DNA of 64,000 nucleotides from Pseudarthrobacter sp. NS4 (lineage in GTDB: Bacteria > Actinomycetota > Actinomycetes > Actinomycetales > Micrococcaceae). How positions within the stretch are numbered: the stretch's first letter is position 1; each line of letters opens with the position of its first letter. The stretch lies in assembly GCF_024758005.1 (NCBI RefSeq), contig NZ_CP103288.1, forward strand, positions 1,426,001-1,490,000, read 5' to 3'. The position numbers and the translations under genes were made by a program. The notes beneath the pieces were generated by a model. The model was given only the letters and a program-made list of their open reading frames with translations. It made no database searches and had not been told where the DNA came from. This document shows, piece after piece, positions 17,453-25,932 of the stretch.

Positions 17453-18313
17453 TCAGGCGGCTGCCTGCAGGACCGGCCCGGCCGAGGACGCCGTCAGGAG
17501 CTGCGTGGCACAGGCTCCGGCGGCGGAAGCCGCAGCGACCAGCAGGCCCAGCCGGACGCCGTCGAACGCTGCTGCATCCCCGATCGCCCAGATGCCGGGA
17601 ACGGAGGTCCGGAAGTCCTGGCTGATGACGATTCCTCCGCCGGCAGCCGTCTTCAGGGCCGCAGTGGCGGCGAGATCGTCCCGGGCAACCCGCTCTTCAG
17701 CGAGCACCACCAGGTCCCCACTCATGCTGCTTCCGTCCTCGAAAATCACGGTGGATGCCGCCAGCCCGGACGCGGCCTTCCCGGGGACGACGGCGGCGGG
17801 GCGGGCAGTGGTGCGGATGGGACGGACACCCTTGGCGCGCAGGACTGCCTCCGCCTGGCCGGCGGCTGCACCGTTGCCCACCAGGATGCCCAGCGGACGC
17901 CTGCCCAGCCCGCGGGTCACTTCGCCGACGGCCTCGGCAATCCGCGCGGCGTCATCGATGGTGGAGTAGCTCAGGCACTGGCCAGCACCCTCCACGGGAT
18001 TTGCCACGGGAGCGGATCCCGTTGCAATGACCAGGTGGTCGTACGCGAACTCCATGCCGTCGGCCGTGGCCACGGTCCGGTTGCCGGCGTCGATGTGGCT
18101 GGCCGGCTGGCCGAAGCGGATGGAGACCTGCGGGAGCAGGGCCAGCTCCAGCAGTTCTTCCGGGTTGTCGTCCCGGTTGCTCAGCACGGTAATGCTGCCG
18201 GCGAACCGGGCGCGGTCCAGCTGGCGCACGAGGGCCTGGGCGGCCGGGCCGGCACCTGCGATAACGATGCGGGTAGCTGAGGAGGTGGACGTGGAGGATG
18301 CCGGAGCGGACAT
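17453..18313 (-). CDS. Short FAD-dependent pyridine-nucleotide oxidoreductase
   Basis: This is a 286-aa flavoprotein related to the NirB N-terminal/nitrite-reductase-associated NAD(P)-disulfide oxidoreductases. FAD motifs are present: IVIAGAGPAAQALV at about residues 16-29, HLVIATGS near 90 and GIWAIGDAAAFD near 250. The second Rossmann motif is degenerate (LGILVGNGAAAGQAE), and the protein is about 100 residues shorter than typical members because the C-terminal interface domain is missing. It may be an electron-transfer or regulatory flavoprotein for nitrite reduction. An 11-bp-phased pentamer array lies upstream (18391-18450), and GAAAGG gives a good SD before the ATG. Confidence 0.75.
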   Translation of the reverse strand: MSAPASSTSTSSATRIVIAGAGPAAQALVRQLDRARFAGSITVLSNRDDNPEELLELALLPQVSIRFGQPASHIDAGNRTVATADGMEFAYDHLVIATGSAPVANPVEGAGQCLSYSTIDDAARIAEAVGEVTRGLGRRPLGILVGNGAAAGQAEAVLRAKGVRPIRTTARPAAVVPGKAASGLAASTVIFEDGSSMSGDLVVLAEERVARDDLAATAALKTAAGGGIVISQDFRTSVPGIWAIGDAAAFDGVRLGLLVAAASAAGACATQLLTASSAGPVLQAAA

Positions 18314-18363
18314 GTGCTGGCCCTTTCGCTGGCGGCCGTGGAACGGCCGGAACTGATGGAACC

Positions 18364-18450
18364 AGCGTAGGGGCCTGCCTTTACCGTTGTGTTTCCCGGC
18401 TGTTGCCGTTGCGGGAGGGGGGCGTTAGCCAGTTTTTACCGGCCGGTAAC
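18364..18450 (-). promoter_or_regulatory. GlnR-like phased pentamer array and -10 of the short FAD oxidoreductase
   Basis: Read on the minus strand, GTTAC (18450-18446), GTAAA (18439-18435), CTAAC (18428-18424), a non-matching unit, GCAAC (18406-18402) and GAAAC (18395-18391) start at exact 11-nt steps, as in GlnR boxes (gTnAC-n6-GaAAC). A TACGCT -10 candidate lies at 18369-18364, 21 nt after the last GAAAC. That is one 11-nt turn more than at the nirB and narK promoters. Confidence 0.5.
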
Positions 18451-18521
18451 AGAAACCGTGACGCACCTCTCATTCCGCCGGCAACGGACACATTCGGCTG
18501 CGGACCGGCACTCCGTGAAGG

Positions 18522-19670
18522 TCAGACGCGGATCCGGTAGCCCCTTTTCACCACGGTTTCCACGAGGCGCCCGTCCGGCAGCGAGGACCGTAGCCGGCTC
18601 ACGGTCATGTCCAGGGCGTGGACGGAGCCGCGCAGTTCCAACAGGTCGGACAGCGATTCGCGGGACAGGACCGCACCCCCGGCGCCGAGCAGTGCCCGGA
18701 GCAGCAGCAGGGGAGCGGGTGCCAGTTCCACGGGCTGGCCGTCGATGCGCAGGCTCCGCCCGCGCAGCTCAATGTTGCCGGACCGGGTGTCGAGCCGGCG
18801 GACGTGGTTCAGGGCCAGGTGTTCGCAGACCAGCCGGATGAGCGCGCCCATCCGGAAACGCTCGGGAATCAGCGGTGTCACGCCGGCATCCAGCAGTGGC
18901 TGCGCCGTGACCGGACCCACCACGGCCGTGGTGACGTTTGTCTTGAGGCTTTCAATTAGCTGTTTGTAGACGCCCATCTCGTGCGCCGTGCTCCACATGG
19001 CGTCGACGGCGGGCGCGCTGGTGAAAGTCAGGACGTCCAGGTTGCCGGTGCAGGCGGCGTCGATGAGCCGGGGAAGCTTGTCCTCGCCGTCGGGCTTCAC
19101 CCAGCGGTAGGGCGTGACGGTCAGAACGGTGGCGCCGGACATGCGCAGCCGCTCCAGTTGCCGGACGTCAGTGTAGCCGTGCAGCTGCACGGCGACAGTC
19201 TTGCCGCGCACGCCTTCGGTAAGCAGCATGTCCACCAGGGTGGCCGTGGTTTCGTCACTGCTGATTCCGACGTCGGCAAGGCCGGCCGCGCGCACGGCAC
19301 CGCGGGCCTTGGGTCCCCGGACGAACATCCGGCAGGCGCCCAGCGTTTCCAGCAGTTCGTCACCGATGCCAAACGAATCCGCGGCCTCGCACCAGCGGCG
19401 CATTCCGTAGGCGGTGGTGGCAATGCAGAGGTCCGGCCTGGCCGCGATGATGGCCCGGGTGTCCTCGATGAGGCGCATGTCCTCCTGGACGGGGGCGATC
19501 TTCAACGCCGGGGCGTGCAGCACTTCGGCGCCGCGGCGTTCCAGGGCCTCAATGAGGTCTCGGGAGCGCCGGTGGGAGGTCACACCAATGCGGAAACCCT
19601 CAAGGGGGGACCCGGCGGCGTCGGGGGCTTCTTCAACCTGCGACGCTTCGGCCGGTGCAAGTGTGTTCAT
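18522..19670 (-). CDS. HemD-like uroporphyrinogen-III synthase fused to a winged-helix domain
   Basis: This is a 382-aa protein. Residues about 24-270 match the two-lobed HemD fold (FRIGVTSHRRSRDLIEALE; TFTSAPAVDAMW). About 285-382 form an OmpR/PhoB-type winged helix (LLRALLGAGGAVLSRESL ... AVDMTVSRLR-like, ending in KRGYRIRV). The same fusion is known in mycobacteria (Rv0260c type) beside nitrite reductase genes and is thought to be a regulator rather than a biosynthetic enzyme. The ATG at 19670 is chosen for its AAGGA at 9-nt spacing. A GTG at 19688 overlaps the cobA stop and would add 6 residues. It is the last gene of nirB-cobA-hemD. Confidence 0.82.
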   Translation of the reverse strand: MNTLAPAEASQVEEAPDAAGSPLEGFRIGVTSHRRSRDLIEALERRGAEVLHAPALKIAPVQEDMRLIEDTRAIIAARPDLCIATTAYGMRRWCEAADSFGIGDELLETLGACRMFVRGPKARGAVRAAGLADVGISSDETTATLVDMLLTEGVRGKTVAVQLHGYTDVRQLERLRMSGATVLTVTPYRWVKPDGEDKLPRLIDAACTGNLDVLTFTSAPAVDAMWSTAHEMGVYKQLIESLKTNVTTAVVGPVTAQPLLDAGVTPLIPERFRMGALIRLVCEHLALNHVRRLDTRSGNIELRGRSLRIDGQPVELAPAPLLLLRALLGAGGAVLSRESLSDLLELRGSVHALDMTVSRLRSSLPDGRLVETVVKRGYRIRV

Positions 19671-19684
19671 GGGGGTCAATCCTT

Positions 19685-20719
19685 TCACGAACCCAGCAGC
19701 GAGGCCGCCAGCCTGTCCAGGTCGGCGGCGGCCTCAGCATGCCCGCGGTTGGCTTCCGCCACCCGAACCACCTCGCCAATCACCAGGACTGCCGGGTTGC
19801 TGCACCCGGCCGCGGCGGAGGCAATGGTGCCGAGGTTCGCGATGGTGGTCCGCTGCCCGGGGCGGTAGCCGCGTTCCACCACGGCCATGGGCATATCCGG
19901 GCGCATGCCGGCCTTGCGGAGGCCGGCAGCCAGCTGGTGCAGGGTACCAATGCCCATCAGGACAACTATCGTTCCGCCCAGGCCGGCCAGGTGCATGTGT
20001 TCCTTGTCGGTGAGCGGGGCGTGCCCGGAGACCACGGTAAACATGTGGCTGACTTCGCGGTGGGTGACGGGGATGCCTGCCGCGGCCGGTACGGAGATGG
20101 CGCTGGTGACACCGGAAACGACGTGGACCTTGACGCCGGCGGCCACGCACGCGGCAACTTCTTCGCCGCCGCGGCCGAAGACGTAGGGATCCCCGCCCTT
20201 GAGCCGGACCACGTTGTTGCCCGCCAGGGCGCTTTCCACCATGAGTTTTTCGATGTCGGACTGGCTCACCTTGTGGTGGCCGGGCTTCTTGCCAACATCA
20301 ACCAGTTCGGCGGAGGTGAGGGACGGCAGCTCCTGGTAGGGGGCGAGGCGGTCATAGAAGACAACATCGGCGTCCCGCAAGGCCTTGACGGCGGCGACGG
20401 TGAGAAGTTCGGTGGTGCCCGGTCCGCCGCCCACCAGGGTGACGTGGCCGGCGGCTCCGGCTGCGGGCTCGGCGGCCACGGGGATTCCGGTTTCGCGGCA
20501 CCTGCCCAGCAGTGCCTCCCAGCCCGGCTGGCCGTCGTCCACTGCGGCCACGAGGAAGGGGTGCTCGGGCAGCGGGCCGTCATGCCCCGCACCCTGCGGG
20601 GTGCTCAGGCGGTAGACGACGGCGCCCGCGGCCTCGTAGCGGCGTACGGCCTGCCGCGCTGCGGCATCCGATCCGGTGACCAGTACGTCGCGGCCGGTGA
20701 GATCAATGCTGAGCTGCAT
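19685..20719 (-). CDS. cobA: Uroporphyrinogen-III C-methyltransferase with vestigial N-terminal domain
   Basis: This SAM-dependent enzyme makes precorrin-2, the precursor of the siroheme needed by NirB. The methyltransferase domain occupies about residues 92-344 (VTLVGGGPGTTELL; VVRLKGGDPYVFGRGGEE; VVSGVTSAISVPAAAGIPVTH split over the active site). The first 90 residues (DVLVTGSDAAARQAV ... AAEPAAG) recall the Rossmann start of the CysG/SirC dehydrogenase domain but are too short and lack its active site, so this looks like a remnant of a CysG fusion. The ATG at 20719 lies 2 nt after the nirB stop. Confidence 0.92.
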   Translation of the reverse strand: MQLSIDLTGRDVLVTGSDAAARQAVRRYEAAGAVVYRLSTPQGAGHDGPLPEHPFLVAAVDDGQPGWEALLGRCRETGIPVAAEPAAGAAGHVTLVGGGPGTTELLTVAAVKALRDADVVFYDRLAPYQELPSLTSAELVDVGKKPGHHKVSQSDIEKLMVESALAGNNVVRLKGGDPYVFGRGGEEVAACVAAGVKVHVVSGVTSAISVPAAAGIPVTHREVSHMFTVVSGHAPLTDKEHMHLAGLGGTIVVLMGIGTLHQLAAGLRKAGMRPDMPMAVVERGYRPGQRTTIANLGTIASAAAGCSNPAVLVIGEVVRVAEANRGHAEAAADLDRLAASLLGS

Positions 20720-20721
20720 GC

Positions 20722-23352
20722 CTATACCTCGTTCTCGTTGCTGGGGCGTACGGGGATGGAGGCGCCGATGAGGACCTTGCCCTTTTCCTCGGGCGTGGCG
20801 GGGCGCATCTGGCCGCGCTCGTCCGGGACGAAGGTGATGGAATCGTCCTTTTGGTCCGGCGCGTTCACGAAGGAACGGAACCGGCGCAGGCGCTCGGGAT
20901 CCTTGAGGGTGTCGGCCCACTCGTCGATGTAGGTGTCCACGTGCTTGGCCATGGCTGCTTCGAGGTCCGCAGCGATGCCCAGGGTGTCCTTGACCACAAC
21001 GTCCTCGACGTGCTTGATGCCGCCGTCGAGCTCTTCCTGCCAGCGGGCCGTGCGCTGCAGGCGGTCCGCCGTGCGGATGTAGTACATGAAGTAGCGGTCG
21101 ATGTACTTGATCAGCGTTTCGTCGTCCAGGTCCTTGGCCAGCAGCTGGGCGTGGGCGGGGGTGGCACCGCCGTTGCCGCCGACGTAGAGGTTCCAGCCGT
21201 CCGCGGTGGCGATCACGCCCACGTCCTTGCCGCGGGCCTCGGCGCATTCGCGGGCGCAGCCGGAGACGCCCATCTTGAGCTTGTGCGGGCTGCGCAGGCC
21301 GCGGTAGCGCAGTTCCAGCTGGATGGCCATGGCCACCGAGTCCTGGACGCCGAAGCGGCACCAGGTGGAACCGACGCAGGACTTCACCGTGCGCAGGCTC
21401 TTGCCGTAGGCCTGCCCGGATTCGAAGCCGGCGTCCACCAGTTCCTTCCAGATTTCCGGGAGCTGCTCCAGCCGGGCACCGAACATGTCGATCCGCTGGC
21501 CGCCGGTGATCTTGGTGTACAGGTTGTACTTCTCGGCCACGGCGGCGATCACGCCGAGCTTCTTCGGGGTGATCTCGCCGCCGGCAATGCGGGGGACCAC
21601 CGAGTAGGTGCCGTCCTTCTGCATGTTGGCAAGGGCGCGGTCATTTGTGTCCTGCAGGGTGCCGCGGCCCGCGTCAAGGACGTAGGCGCTGTTCTGGCTG
21701 GCCAGGATGTTGGCGATGGTCGGCTTGCAGATGTCGCAGCCCGCTCCGGTGCCGTACTTGGCCATGATCTCTTCGAACGAGGTCAGCTCCAGGACCCGGA
21801 TGGCGTCGAAGAGTTCCTGGCGGGACAGCCCGATGTGCTCGCAGAGGGCCTTGGAGACCTCGACGCCGGACTTGGTCAGCTCGGTTTCCAGCAGCTTCTT
21901 CAGCATCGGCACGCAGGAGCCGCACTGGGTGCCGGCCCGGGTGCAGCCCTTCAGCTCGCCCAGTTCCTGCACGCGGGCGTTGCCATCGCAGGCGCCGCAG
22001 CCGTTGATGGCGTCGCGGATGCTTCCGGCGGTGACGTTGTTGCAGGAGCAGAGGGTGGCGTCGTCCGGGAGTTCGGTTTCAGGAGCGTCGCCGCCGCCGG
22101 CAGCGGTGAGGTAGGCGCCGGGTTCTGCGCTGAGTTCGCGGCCCAGCAGCGGACGAAGGCTGGTGTAAGGGGTGGCGTCGCCCACGAAGATGCCGCCCAG
22201 GAGCGTCTTGGCATCGTCGGTGGTAACAATCTTCTGGTACACACCGCGGGCGGGGTCGGCGTAGACAATTTCGAGGGCATGCTCGGTCTTGCCGAAGGCG
22301 TCACCGAAGCTGGCCACGTCGACGCCGGACAGCTTCAGCTTGGTGGCGGTGTCGAAGCCCGGGAACGTGGCTTCTCCGCCATGAAGGCGGTCGGCAACGA
22401 TTTCCGCCATGGTGTTGGCGGGGGCCACCAGGCCCAGGCACATGCCGCCGAAGTTGGCCACCTCGCCGATGGCCCAGATGCCGGGTACTTCCGTGGCGCA
22501 GTAGTCGTTGATGACCACGCCCCCGCGCTGGCCGAGGCTGAACTGCTGCTCCTCGCCCTCTGCCGCGCGGAAGAGTTCGTCGCGTGGCCGGACGCCGATG
22601 GCGACGATCACGAGGTCTGCGTCGATGACGCGGCCGTCGGCCATCAGGACTCCGGTGACCTGGCCGTCGTCGTCAGACAATACTTCGGACGGGAAGACGC
22701 CGCCGTGGACTTCGAAGCCCTTGGCCTTGATAAGCCGGCCCATGGCCTGGCCCGCGCCTTCGTCGAGCTGGGTGGCCATCAGCCACTGGGAACCGTCGAT
22801 GACGATCGGGTTGGCGCCCAGCTGCTCGGTGCCGGCGGCCGACTCGAGGCCAAGAAGGCCTCCACCGATGGTCACTGCATTGACCTTGCGGCCCAGTTTC
22901 TTCGTGAGCTCCGTAATGGCCTCGTTGATGGCCCATACATCTTCGAGCGTGCGGTAAACATGCGTGTGCTCGGCACCGGGGATGGGCAGGCGGGCGGCAT
23001 TGGAGCCGGTGGCAACCACCAGTTCGTCGTATTCGAAGGCGTTGCCGGCTGCGGTTTCCACTGTCTTGGCTTCGGCGTTGATCTTGACCACGCGTTCGCC
23101 GGTTTTCAGCTCGAGGGAAGGGTGGTCCCACATGGACGCTGTCCCCAGGGTCAGGTCCACGTCTTTCCGGGTAAGTGCTTTGGACAGTGCCACCCGGTCA
23201 TACGGCAGGTGGGCTTCCTCGGTGAGGACCGTGACCTGCCAGCCATCGAGGCCACGGGCATGCATTGCGTCCGCAAAACGGTGGGCCGCGGGGCCGCCGC
23301 CGGCGACGACGATGCGGCGCGGAGTCTCTGTGCTTGAAGTCTGTTCGGTCAC
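20722..23352 (-). CDS. nirB: Assimilatory nitrite reductase, large subunit
   Basis: NirB reduces nitrite to ammonium with NAD(P)H electrons. The protein is 876 aa. An N-terminal FAD/NAD oxidoreductase (GGGPAAHRFADA; VVATGSNAARLPIPG; GVWAIGE-like GIWAIGEVA) is followed by a BFD-like [2Fe-2S] domain (LCSCNNVTAG ... CGSC) and a sulfite/nitrite reductase half with the siroheme-[4Fe-4S] ligands CVGSTWC and CARECAEA. The GTG start at 23352 has an AAAGG SD 6 nt upstream. It is co-directional with cobA and hemD. The small-subunit gene nirD is divergent instead of downstream. Confidence 0.96.
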   Translation of the reverse strand: MTEQTSSTETPRRIVVAGGGPAAHRFADAMHARGLDGWQVTVLTEEAHLPYDRVALSKALTRKDVDLTLGTASMWDHPSLELKTGERVVKINAEAKTVETAAGNAFEYDELVVATGSNAARLPIPGAEHTHVYRTLEDVWAINEAITELTKKLGRKVNAVTIGGGLLGLESAAGTEQLGANPIVIDGSQWLMATQLDEGAGQAMGRLIKAKGFEVHGGVFPSEVLSDDDGQVTGVLMADGRVIDADLVIVAIGVRPRDELFRAAEGEEQQFSLGQRGGVVINDYCATEVPGIWAIGEVANFGGMCLGLVAPANTMAEIVADRLHGGEATFPGFDTATKLKLSGVDVASFGDAFGKTEHALEIVYADPARGVYQKIVTTDDAKTLLGGIFVGDATPYTSLRPLLGRELSAEPGAYLTAAGGGDAPETELPDDATLCSCNNVTAGSIRDAINGCGACDGNARVQELGELKGCTRAGTQCGSCVPMLKKLLETELTKSGVEVSKALCEHIGLSRQELFDAIRVLELTSFEEIMAKYGTGAGCDICKPTIANILASQNSAYVLDAGRGTLQDTNDRALANMQKDGTYSVVPRIAGGEITPKKLGVIAAVAEKYNLYTKITGGQRIDMFGARLEQLPEIWKELVDAGFESGQAYGKSLRTVKSCVGSTWCRFGVQDSVAMAIQLELRYRGLRSPHKLKMGVSGCARECAEARGKDVGVIATADGWNLYVGGNGGATPAHAQLLAKDLDDETLIKYIDRYFMYYIRTADRLQRTARWQEELDGGIKHVEDVVVKDTLGIAADLEAAMAKHVDTYIDEWADTLKDPERLRRFRSFVNAPDQKDDSITFVPDERGQMRPATPEEKGKVLIGASIPVRPSNENEV

Positions 23353-23412
23353 TGTGGGCCTTTCGCATGGGCCGCAGTGTTCCTGCAGCCTTCTCTGTCG
23401 AGCTGTCCATCC

Positions 23413-23477
23413 AGACTAGGGACGGGCAGTTTCGCTTCAGTTTCCCGATTGTTTCGTCAACTTAACTTCTGCATCAC
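23413..23477 (-). promoter_or_regulatory. nirB promoter with GlnR-like 11-bp-phased boxes
   Basis: On the minus strand, GTGAT (23477-23473), GTTAA (23466-23462) and three exact GAAAC units (23455-23451, 23444-23440, 23433-23429) start at successive 11-nt steps. This fits the GlnR consensus of alternating gTnAC and GaAAC half-sites separated by 6 nt. Ten nt after the last GAAAC lies the -10 hexamer TAGTCT (23418-23413), so the boxes cover the -35 region. Confidence 0.65.
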
Positions 23478-23506
23478 GAACGCATTTCCGGCTGGGTTAG
23501 GTGTCT

Positions 23507-23560
23507 TTTACGAGCCGGACACATTTACTGCACGCTGACGAAACACCTGCCTCTTAGCGT
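23507..23560 (+). promoter_or_regulatory. nirD promoter with phased boxes
   Basis: On the plus strand, TTTAC (23507), GACAC (23518), TGCAC (23529) and GAAAC (23540) begin at 11-nt steps. TAGCGT (23555-23560), a TAnnnT -10 hexamer, lies 10 nt after GAAAC, the same spacing as at nirB and narK. The first three units match the half-site only partly. Confidence 0.5.
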
Positions 23561-23622
23561 TGATCCTGGCCGCAAAGGTGGTCGCAACGCAGGGACAACC
23601 AGCACAGGGAGAGGAGCCGGAC

Positions 23623-23994
23623 ATGACGGCAACACTGGAACTTGGGGCACTCGAAGCCGGAACTGAGACCACTGCCGGATGGCATCGCGTATGCCGGGTG
23701 GACGACCTGGAACTCTCCTGGGGTGAAGCCGCCCTTGTTGCCGGACGCCAGCTGGCGCTTTTCCGCACCGGCCCCGGTGAAGTCTTTGCTGTGGCCCACG
23801 AAGATCCGGCCACGGGTGCGCACGTTATGGCCCGCGGGATCCTCGGATCACGGGGGACCCGCCCCACCATCGCCTCGCCCCTGCATAAAGAGGTCTACGA
23901 CCTGGAAACCGGGGAATGCTTCAGTACCCCGGGCCTGGGCCTGGCAACCTTCAGCACGCGCATTACGGACGGATTCGTTGAGGTGGAGCTGTAA
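23623..23994 (+). CDS. nirD: Assimilatory nitrite reductase, small subunit
   Basis: This is a 123-aa Rieske-like subunit of the NirB/NirD enzyme. It has the NirD fold (WHRVCRVDDLELSWGEAALV ... LALFRT). The canonical Rieske Cys/His ligands are absent, as is normal for NirD. SPLHKEVYDLETGECFSTP marks the family. The ATG at 23623 is preceded by GGAGAGGAG and gives the usual length; the frame extends to 23560 without a better start. It is transcribed away from nirB across a 270-bp shared control region. Confidence 0.92.
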   Translation: MTATLELGALEAGTETTAGWHRVCRVDDLELSWGEAALVAGRQLALFRTGPGEVFAVAHEDPATGAHVMARGILGSRGTRPTIASPLHKEVYDLETGECFSTPGLGLATFSTRITDGFVEVEL

Positions 23995-24022
23995 CCGCCG
24001 GCACAGGCTCAACCACCACAAA

Positions 24023-24065
24023 AAGGGGCGCCCCCGGATGAACTGCTCCCGGCGGGCCGCCCCTT
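24023..24065. terminator. Bidirectional terminator between nirD and the phospho-sugar mutase gene
   Basis: AAGGGGCG (24023-24030) pairs with CGCCCCTT (24058-24065), with further CCACA/TGTGG pairing outside. It lies between two convergent genes only 77 bp apart. Confidence 0.65.
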
Positions 24066-24071
24066 CTGTGG

Positions 24072-25835
24072 TTAAAGTCCCAGCGCCTCGCTGACATCGC
24101 GCAGCACGTCATCCAGGGCAGCCCGCGCCGCCTGCCGGGCTGCCGGCAGTTCTGCAGCGGAGCCCGCCTGGTGGATGACTTCCAGGTAGCACTTGAGCTT
24201 CGGCTCTGTGCCGCTGGGCCGGATGATCACCCTGGTGAGGTTGCGGGTGACGTAGAGGAGCCCGTCCGTTGGCGGCAGCTGGTCCGAGCCCTCGGCCAGG
24301 TCGGTGAAAACCTCCACGGTGGAGGACCCGAATGATTCCGGCGGCGAGACTCGCAACCGGTTCATCATCGCGTCCAGGAGCCCCAGGTTGGCAACCCGGA
24401 TGCTGAGCTGGTCGCCGGCATGCAGGCCGTGCTGCAGGTACAGCTCGTCCAACGTGTCGAAGATGGTCTTCCCGTCGGCTTTGGCCGCGGCGGCGAGCTC
24501 CGCGATGAGGACGGCGGCAGAGATGCCGTCCTTGTCCCGCACGAGGTCGGGTGCGACGCAGTAGCCCAGTGCCTCTTCGTAGCCGTAGACCAGTCCGGGC
24601 ACCCGGGAAATCCATTTGAAGCCGGTCAAGGTCTCTTCATGGGCGTAACCGGCCGCCGCTGCAATGCGTGCCAGCAGCCGCGAAGACACGATCGAATTCG
24701 CGAAGACCCCCGTGGTGCCCTCCGTATCGTCGCCGGACTCCGCGTCACCCGCGGCGAGCCGGGCGGTGACGTGAGCTCCCAGCAGGGCCCCCACCTCGTC
24801 GCCGCGGAGCATCCGCCAGGCATCGGTGTCCGGGTCCTTGGCGGCAACGGCAGCACGGTCGGCGTCGGGATCATTGGCTATCACGATGTCCGCGTCCAGC
24901 CGGGCAGCGGTTTCGAGGGCGAGGTCCAGGGCCCCGGGTTCTTCCGGGTTGGGGAAGTTGATGGTGGGAAAATCCGGATCCGGTTCTGCCTGTTCCGCCA
25001 CCAGGGTGACGTCGGCGAAACCGGCAGCGTTCAGCACCGCCAGGGCGGTTTCGCCGCCCACGCCGTGCATGGGGGTCAGGACAATGCGCAAGTCCCGTGC
25101 CGGAAAGTGTTCCTTGCGGGCAAGCGCAGCGGTTGCCCTCTGGTATTCCCCGGCAATGGATCCGTCAAGAACGGTCCAGCCCTCCGGCGCCAGCGCGATC
25201 GAGTCCAGTGACCCTGCGGCGCTGATCCTCGCCGCGATTTCGGCATCATAGGGCGTGACGATCTGGGCGCCGTTGCCGCTGTCCGCCACGGCGTGGCGGC
25301 CCAGGTAAACCTTGTAGCCGTTGTCCTGCGGCGGGTTGTGGCTGGCAGTAACCATCACGCCGCCGTCGCACTCCAATGACCGGACAGCGTAAGCCAGCAG
25401 GGGCGTGGGCAGTGCGGCAGGCATCAGGAAGGTTTCAATTCCAGCGGCAGTGAAGATGGCGGCGGTTTCCTCCGCGAAGACGTCCGAGTTGTAGCGGGCG
25501 TCATAGCCGACGACGGCGCGTGGCCGGGACCCTGGGGATGCCTTGCCTACCGCATCGGCCAGGAAAGCGGCGAGGCCGGCAGCAGCGCGCCGCACCACCA
25601 CGCGGTTCATCCGGTTGGGTCCGGGGCCGAGGGCAGCGCGCAGGCCGGCGGTACCAAACTGGAGGGTCCCGCGGAAGCTGTCCTCCAGTTCCTGGCGCGA
25701 GGCAGGGTCACCGTCTTCGACCGACCTGACCAGCTCAAGGAGGGAAGCCGACGTTGCGGGATCCGGATCTTTGGAGGCCCACTCGCGGGCTTCGTTGAGC
25801 AGGCGGGAATCGGCATCGGAAGACGTCATGGGCAT
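24072..25835 (-). CDS. Phospho-sugar mutase (phosphoglucomutase/phosphomannomutase family)
   Basis: This alpha-D-phosphohexomutase is 587 aa. The phosphoserine loop TASHNPPQDNGYK (about residues 155-167), the metal-binding loop DPDADRAAV, the sugar-binding loop and the C-terminal phosphate-binding RPSGTEPKLK are all visible. Its length fits the actinobacterial PmmB/PgmB-like group, which may interconvert glucose, mannose or ribose phosphates. Synteny with punA (97 bp upstream) suggests a role in nucleoside-derived phosphopentose use. The ATG at 25835 is followed by a second in-frame ATG two codons later. Confidence 0.9.
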   Translation of the reverse strand: MPMTSSDADSRLLNEAREWASKDPDPATSASLLELVRSVEDGDPASRQELEDSFRGTLQFGTAGLRAALGPGPNRMNRVVVRRAAAGLAAFLADAVGKASPGSRPRAVVGYDARYNSDVFAEETAAIFTAAGIETFLMPAALPTPLLAYAVRSLECDGGVMVTASHNPPQDNGYKVYLGRHAVADSGNGAQIVTPYDAEIAARISAAGSLDSIALAPEGWTVLDGSIAGEYQRATAALARKEHFPARDLRIVLTPMHGVGGETALAVLNAAGFADVTLVAEQAEPDPDFPTINFPNPEEPGALDLALETAARLDADIVIANDPDADRAAVAAKDPDTDAWRMLRGDEVGALLGAHVTARLAAGDAESGDDTEGTTGVFANSIVSSRLLARIAAAAGYAHEETLTGFKWISRVPGLVYGYEEALGYCVAPDLVRDKDGISAAVLIAELAAAAKADGKTIFDTLDELYLQHGLHAGDQLSIRVANLGLLDAMMNRLRVSPPESFGSSTVEVFTDLAEGSDQLPPTDGLLYVTRNLTRVIIRPSGTEPKLKCYLEVIHQAGSAAELPAARQAARAALDDVLRDVSEALGL

Positions 25836-25932
25836 AAACCTATCGCTATTGCTCCCTTACTGACTGCACCGCCGGGTCAGTTACGACCGGAAAAACGCTC
25901 CCGCCGGGGCCGGAAATGACCGCGTTGCTACT

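Noticed and set aside
19670..19688. GTG at 19688 as start of the HemD-like gene
   Set aside because: It overlaps the cobA stop without an SD of its own, whereas the ATG at 19670 has AAGGA at 9 nt.
20851..23337. 828-codon open frame on the plus strand across nirB
   Set aside because: It is antisense to a complete nirB with all cluster ligands, and its composition (Gly/His/Val-rich) is typical of shadow frames.
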